Shown: in pieces, positions 4,774 to 8,611 of the stretch
Numbering within the stretch: position 1 is the first letter of the stretch
Layout of the letters: each line of letters opens with the position of its first letter
From: Acholeplasmatales bacterium DTU056
GTDB taxonomy: Bacteria > Bacillota_I > Bacilli_A > ML615J-28 > CAG-698
Assembly (NCBI GenBank): GCA_001512985.1
Contig: LFRX01000001.1
Location: forward strand, 24,665-33,275
Length of the DNA: 8,611 bases
Direction of reading: 5' to 3'
Position numbers and translations under genes: made by a program
Notes under the pieces: generated by a model
The model's input: only the letters and a program-made list of their open reading frames with translations
What the model was told of the DNA's origin: nothing
Database searches by the model: none

Positions 4774-6123
4774 TTAATCGTTTTCATTTATTAATTGTTG
4801 TGCTTCTTCTTTTGTTTTAATCATAGGCAATAATATTGATAAAAAGATCATAAATAAAGGATTATAAAAAGTATTATCAAATAATCCATGAATTAACAAC
4901 ACTAACATTACAAAGAACACACAAAAATTAAATTTATGTCTAGTTCGCAAATTATAAAAAATTGAATACAAATAATAAATAAAGCTACCAAATCCAACTA
5001 AACCGGTTGTTGCTAAAGCATGAATGATATAGTTGTGATATGTGGCAACATGGCTTTCATTTAAAACTTGTAAATAATATGCACCAGTAAAAGATCCTCC
5101 ACCAAAAATAGGATATTTTTTAAATACGTTAAAACCGATTTTTATTAATTTAAGACGATCAGCAGAGTAAAATATATTTTTGATTTTACTTGCAATATGG
5201 TCATAAAAATATTGCTGTTTATCTAATCCAAAAATAATTGCAGCTGCCAAAGAAATGCTTATTATTATTGTAAATAACATATCCTTAATATATTTTTTCT
5301 TATCGTTAATATAGCGAAAAGATAGAACCATAAACGGAATAAATAATAAAGCTATTGTTAAATATGCTCCTCTTGACAACATTAGCAATGTCATAACGAA
5401 AAAAACTCCCGAAAAAATTATTCCGTAAATTTTTCGTTGGTCTTTAAAATATGGATAAAATACTAGCGGAATTAGGCACATATACATTATCGAAATAGTG
5501 TTTCGATTACCCCATCCTAAGGAATAAAATAATGCTTGATAACTGTCCGGTTCTTTTAATAAATGAATAAAAATTTGAATTGTAATGCTAATTCCAGTGA
5601 TGATTGCACTTTGAGAAAAATAATCATCAGAGGTTTCATCTTTTAAATGGTCAATAAATATAAAGATGATTAAAAAGGCAATAATTTGTAAGAAGCCCAT
5701 TACAATCATTAATAAAGTGTTTTTGGTAGCATTAACAATTGATAGTAGATTGCCTACTGCTAAAACAACCCATCCTAAAAATATTTTATTTTTTAAATTA
5801 AATTTAACTTTTCGTCTAAAGAATAAATCATACGTAACAATAGCAACGCAAATAATTGTTAGTGTTGTAAAAACAATTAAATTGGTCTTATATAATTTTT
5901 CAAATTCTGGAGTCGAGACAACACGATAGCCAATTAGTCCATTTAAAATTAACGATACTACAACAATCCGTCTAGCATTAAATATAATCACTAAAATGAA
6001 GGCTAAGAGATAACTTATATACGAATATATTGGTTGCTTAATATACCAAAAAATTAAACCTAAACCATTAATTAAAATAATAAAATAAATACTATTTAAA
6101 AACTTTCTAACTATTTCCTTCAT
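4774..6123 (-). CDS. O-antigen ligase/polymerase (Wzy/WaaL) family membrane protein
   Basis: Integral membrane protein of the family that polymerises or ligates lipid-linked glycans on the outer face of the membrane. Numbering from the ATG at 6123 (449 residues), there are about eleven or twelve membrane segments. The characteristic core includes GWGNRN (203-208), LSRGAY (249-254) with the conserved arginine, and, in the large extracytoplasmic loop, RLKLIKIGF (from 323), YPIFGGGSF and HNYIIHALATTGLVG (363-377), followed by FDNTFYNP (415-422). These fit the Wzy_C-type domain. The glycan cannot be read from sequence. A TTG start at 6135 is possible, but AAAGG sits right against it; the ATG at 6123 overlaps the last 17 bases of the upstream yfhO-like gene and is preferred, implying translational coupling. 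No promoter lies in front, so it belongs to the operon entering from the right edge. Confidence 0.85.
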   Translation of the reverse strand: MKEIVRKFLNSIYFIILINGLGLIFWYIKQPIYSYISYLLAFILVIIFNARRIVVVSLILNGLIGYRVVSTPEFEKLYKTNLIVFTTLTIICVAIVTYDLFFRRKVKFNLKNKIFLGWVVLAVGNLLSIVNATKNTLLMIVMGFLQIIAFLIIFIFIDHLKDETSDDYFSQSAIITGISITIQIFIHLLKEPDSYQALFYSLGWGNRNTISIMYMCLIPLVFYPYFKDQRKIYGIIFSGVFFVMTLLMLSRGAYLTIALLFIPFMVLSFRYINDKKKYIKDMLFTIIISISLAAAIIFGLDKQQYFYDHIASKIKNIFYSADRLKLIKIGFNVFKKYPIFGGGSFTGAYYLQVLNESHVATYHNYIIHALATTGLVGFGSFIYYLYSIFYNLRTRHKFNFCVFFVMLVLLIHGLFDNTFYNPLFMIFLSILLPMIKTKEEAQQLINEND

Positions 6124-8611
6124 TATATTTTCCAACCTTTAACCTACGATAGTTAATTAGTTCATAAAATACTAACAATATTATAACACTAATCAAACTA
6201 ATTATTGAAAGAATTAATCCAAAATTTAACCCAGGTGTCATATATTTAAATTCAATTATGCTTGTCCCTGCTGGAACAATTATTGCCATATATCCAATAT
6301 TAGCTTGATAAATTTTAGTTTGATTACCATTTATAAAGGCTTTAAACCCTTTAGAATATGGTAAGGAAACAAATAGAAGCCCTTCATTAGCAGTGTTAAT
6401 TTGCCCAGTAAATCCGTTGTCTAGTAGTTTTAAATTTGCTAAAGAATTATTAGATAAATTTTTCGCTTTACTTTCAATATCACTAGCATCGATTAAATAA
6501 TAACCAATACTATTGAAGTTATAAATACCTTTATCAAACTCAATTTCTACTGTTAATAAATTCTCATAAGCAAAATATCCTAAATTTACTAAATGAGTTG
6601 AATTATCAGTATACATATTACGCCCATAAGCATAATTTTTTTCGCGTTTATTTGTTTGATAAGTTCTATAATATACCTCATATGTTTTGAATTTATCAGG
6701 ACTATGTAATCCTGTTATTTCAATAAAAACTTCGCTATTATGAACATTATTAATTGTAAATCTTAAAATGCCTTTATTTTTATGAACTATGATTTGATTA
6801 TCGTTTAATTCGATATTTTCTAATATCAAGTTTTCAACTGGATGGCAAATAATTTCTGGAATGTGGTTAACGGTTGGAAAATGTAATTCTTCATTAAGAA
6901 CAATGGTATCCAATAATAGTAATTCTTTTTGTAATGGGTGTAATTTATTAAAGTCATTAATTGAAATTGTTTGGGTAAATAAGTTACCAAAACTAACAAA
7001 ATTTTTATTAACATAAACATCAGCTTTTTCGTAAACGATTTGATTTTTTACTTTTTCGATGTTAGTATTTGGATGAAATACTTTTTTATTTTGATCATAT
7101 TTTTTGACATCAATGCTAGTATAATATTCGAATCCGTATGGTATTGGAGTTGGTTTACTTTCTCGCACAATATAGTACTTCACATTATTTAAGACTAATA
7201 GTCTTGCCCTACCATCAAAGCCATTGTATCCAACAGAATTATTGCTATTTACAATTTCTAATTCTTTAAAGAAATTATTAATATATCCATTAGTCATCGT
7301 ATTATATTCACTTGTTGATGGCAAACGATAAAAAATAGTATCATTAGCAAAATAGTTCATATTAGCTTCAAAACTAGTCATTTCGACCCGATAAAAATTA
7401 TTTTCTTCTTTCAAGATATTATAAGTAGCTGGATTTGAATAATATTTTTGAAAAGAATATGCCGGAGTTAAATATTGAGTATAGTAAATAGCGATTGACA
7501 ATAATGACAGTAATGAAGTTAATAATGCTACTTTAAAGATATTTTTGGAATTAAACCATTGGAAATTTACATTTGAAAACTTAATTTGGTTTATGATTTT
7601 GATAACATAAATGGTTAAAGCAAGCAATATTATATATACAACATATTTTATTAGCCAAAATAATTTTAATAAGCTAAAACCATATATTAAACCTAATGAT
7701 ACAACTACAACAACAAACGAAATAAACAATTTCAATGCATGATGATAAGTTTCATCATTAATATTAATTTTTCCTTCTAAAACGTCTCCTAGCATTAAGG
7801 AACATGGTAGAGCTATTAAGAATGTCCAACGATTATTAATATATGAGAAACCATTAATTACATACCCAAAGAAAGGTAATGCCAATAGAACACATAAAAC
7901 TATCAAATAATATGAATACCATTTTCTTTCTTTACTACTTAAATGAAGAAGACATATAAAGAAAATAAAGAAGTTTCCGATAGAGATTGTATATCGAGGA
8001 GCTGTTAATGGGATCAAATATGTGATAAGTTGTAAAATATATTCTTCTAATGGATACCAAATAAAGCCTTTTGAACTAATTCTTCCCCCAAAAAGAATAG
8101 CATTGATTTGAGGAAGGAGAATGAAACTTGCTAAAAGAGCTCCTAATAAGTAAGTGAAATTAACTTTAAAAAACTTTTTGATTTTAATTTTATTATCGTC
8201 TTTTGACATTATTGTTTTAATTATAACAAATAATTCAAATCCAAAACATAAATAAACAAAGATATAGAATTGCACAAGTAATGCATAAAACGCACTAAAG
8301 ATCAATAAATATGGACGCTTATTTTGGAATATACGAATTGTTCCTAAAATAATTAATGGTAATAGCATTGGTCCATTAGTAAACATTGGATGGCGAAATG
8401 CTGAGTAGGTTACAACATTGCTAAAACAATAGACAATAGCTATTCCTAATAAACTTTCTTTATTTTTAAAACCTAAATGTTTGGCTAGAATTATCATAAA
8501 TAGTCCAGACAGATATAACCTAGCCATGATAATTAAATAATATGATAATTCAATATATTTTAGTGGAATTATATATGCAATAATTAATAGGGGGTCAAAT
8601 AGTGAATAATA
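6107..8611 (-). CDS. yfhO: YfhO-family membrane protein (GT-C-like surface glycosylation), 5' end outside the window
   Basis: YfhO-family proteins are large polytopic membrane proteins; characterised members in Bacillus and Listeria are needed for sugar decoration of lipoteichoic acid, acting at the outer face of the membrane. The first in-window ATG is at 8527, but the frame stays open upstream to the edge and encodes family-like sequence (YYSLFDPLLIIAYIIPL), so the true start lies outside. Of 834 visible residues, about 1-385 hold some eleven to twelve membrane helices, including NNRWTF (259-264). Residues 385-795 form an extracytoplasmic domain with family motifs NFYRVE (405-410), GYNGFDGRARLLVLNNVKYY (461-480) and PYSKGFKAFINGN (751-763). 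One final helix spans 797-819, before a basic tail. The last 17 bases overlap the polymerase/ligase gene. The substrate here is unknown; teichoic-acid or glycolipid glycosylation is inferred from the family. Confidence 0.88.
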   Translation of the reverse strand, partial: YYSLFDPLLIIAYIIPLKYIELSYYLIIMARLYLSGLFMIILAKHLGFKNKESLLGIAIVYCFSNVVTYSAFRHPMFTNGPMLLPLIILGTIRIFQNKRPYLLIFSAFYALLVQFYIFVYLCFGFELFVIIKTIMSKDDNKIKIKKFFKVNFTYLLGALLASFILLPQINAILFGGRISSKGFIWYPLEEYILQLITYLIPLTAPRYTISIGNFFIFFICLLHLSSKERKWYSYYLIVLCVLLALPFFGYVINGFSYINNRWTFLIALPCSLMLGDVLEGKININDETYHHALKLFISFVVVVVSLGLIYGFSLLKLFWLIKYVVYIILLALTIYVIKIINQIKFSNVNFQWFNSKNIFKVALLTSLLSLLSIAIYYTQYLTPAYSFQKYYSNPATYNILKEENNFYRVEMTSFEANMNYFANDTIFYRLPSTSEYNTMTNGYINNFFKELEIVNSNNSVGYNGFDGRARLLVLNNVKYYIVRESKPTPIPYGFEYYTSIDVKKYDQNKKVFHPNTNIEKVKNQIVYEKADVYVNKNFVSFGNLFTQTISINDFNKLHPLQKELLLLDTIVLNEELHFPTVNHIPEIICHPVENLILENIELNDNQIIVHKNKGILRFTINNVHNSEVFIEITGLHSPDKFKTYEVYYRTYQTNKREKNYAYGRNMYTDNSTHLVNLGYFAYENLLTVEIEFDKGIYNFNSIGYYLIDASDIESKAKNLSNNSLANLKLLDNGFTGQINTANEGLLFVSLPYSKGFKAFINGNQTKIYQANIGYMAIIVPAGTSIIEFKYMTPGLNFGLILSIISLISVIILLVFYELINYRRLKVGKYNEGNS

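Noticed and set aside
5666..5929. Open frame of 87 codons on the plus strand inside the polymerase/ligase gene
   Set aside because: It is antisense to a conserved membrane-protein gene, with no promoter or Shine-Dalgarno.
6826..7020. Open frame of 64 codons on the minus strand in another frame of the yfhO-like gene
   Set aside because: It overlaps coding sequence that is conserved in the family and lacks a ribosome binding site; low G+C makes such frames common.
1..8611. CRISPR array, insertion sequence, tRNA or defence system
   Set aside because: No regularly spaced repeats, transposase motifs, terminal inverted repeats, cloverleaf sequences or defence-protein motifs were seen on either strand.

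Overview
The window is a strongly AT-rich bacterial chromosome segment (about 30% G+C by eye). It carries seven protein-coding genes, six on the minus strand and one on the plus strand. Full Shine-Dalgarno sequences, TTGACA/TATAAT promoters, an FMN riboswitch in front of an ECF-type riboflavin transporter gene and a cysteine-free ribosomal protein S4 all point to a low-GC Bacillota or Mollicutes-related lineage (for example Erysipelotrichia-, Haloplasma- or Acholeplasma-like). This placement is inference. Checked Trp codons are TGG, and the stops seen are TAA (six genes) and TAG (one), so nothing suggests a reassigned UGA.

Region 1 (1-2380, minus): a cysteine desulfurase gene followed 7 bases later by thiI. 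This is the known NifZ-ThiI arrangement of Bacillota for tRNA 4-thiouridine synthesis, and the ThiI lacks a rhodanese domain. Region 2 (2381-3040): a divergent free-methionine-(R)-sulfoxide reductase gene (plus), ending at a bidirectional terminator shared with the convergent rpsD. Region 3 (3041-3831, minus): rpsD with a consensus promoter and a structured 154-base leader, probably for autogenous control by S4. Region 4 (3874-4757, minus): ribU behind a clear FMN riboswitch, with an intrinsic terminator and a predicted helix that hides the Shine-Dalgarno. Region 5 (4774-8611, minus): a polysaccharide polymerase/ligase-family membrane protein preceded and overlapped by a yfhO-like gene. The yfhO reading frame stays open to the window edge, so its 5' end is missing; these two genes look like part of a cell-surface glycan operon.

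I see no CRISPR array, insertion sequence, tRNA, rRNA, prophage or defence gene, and no clearly undescribed system. The most interesting material is the RNA regulation: the switching geometry of the FMN riboswitch, which lies directly behind the surface-glycan operon, and the S4 leader. No gap between genes exceeds 300 bases; the two longest (3644-3873 and 4516-4773) are almost filled by regulatory RNA.
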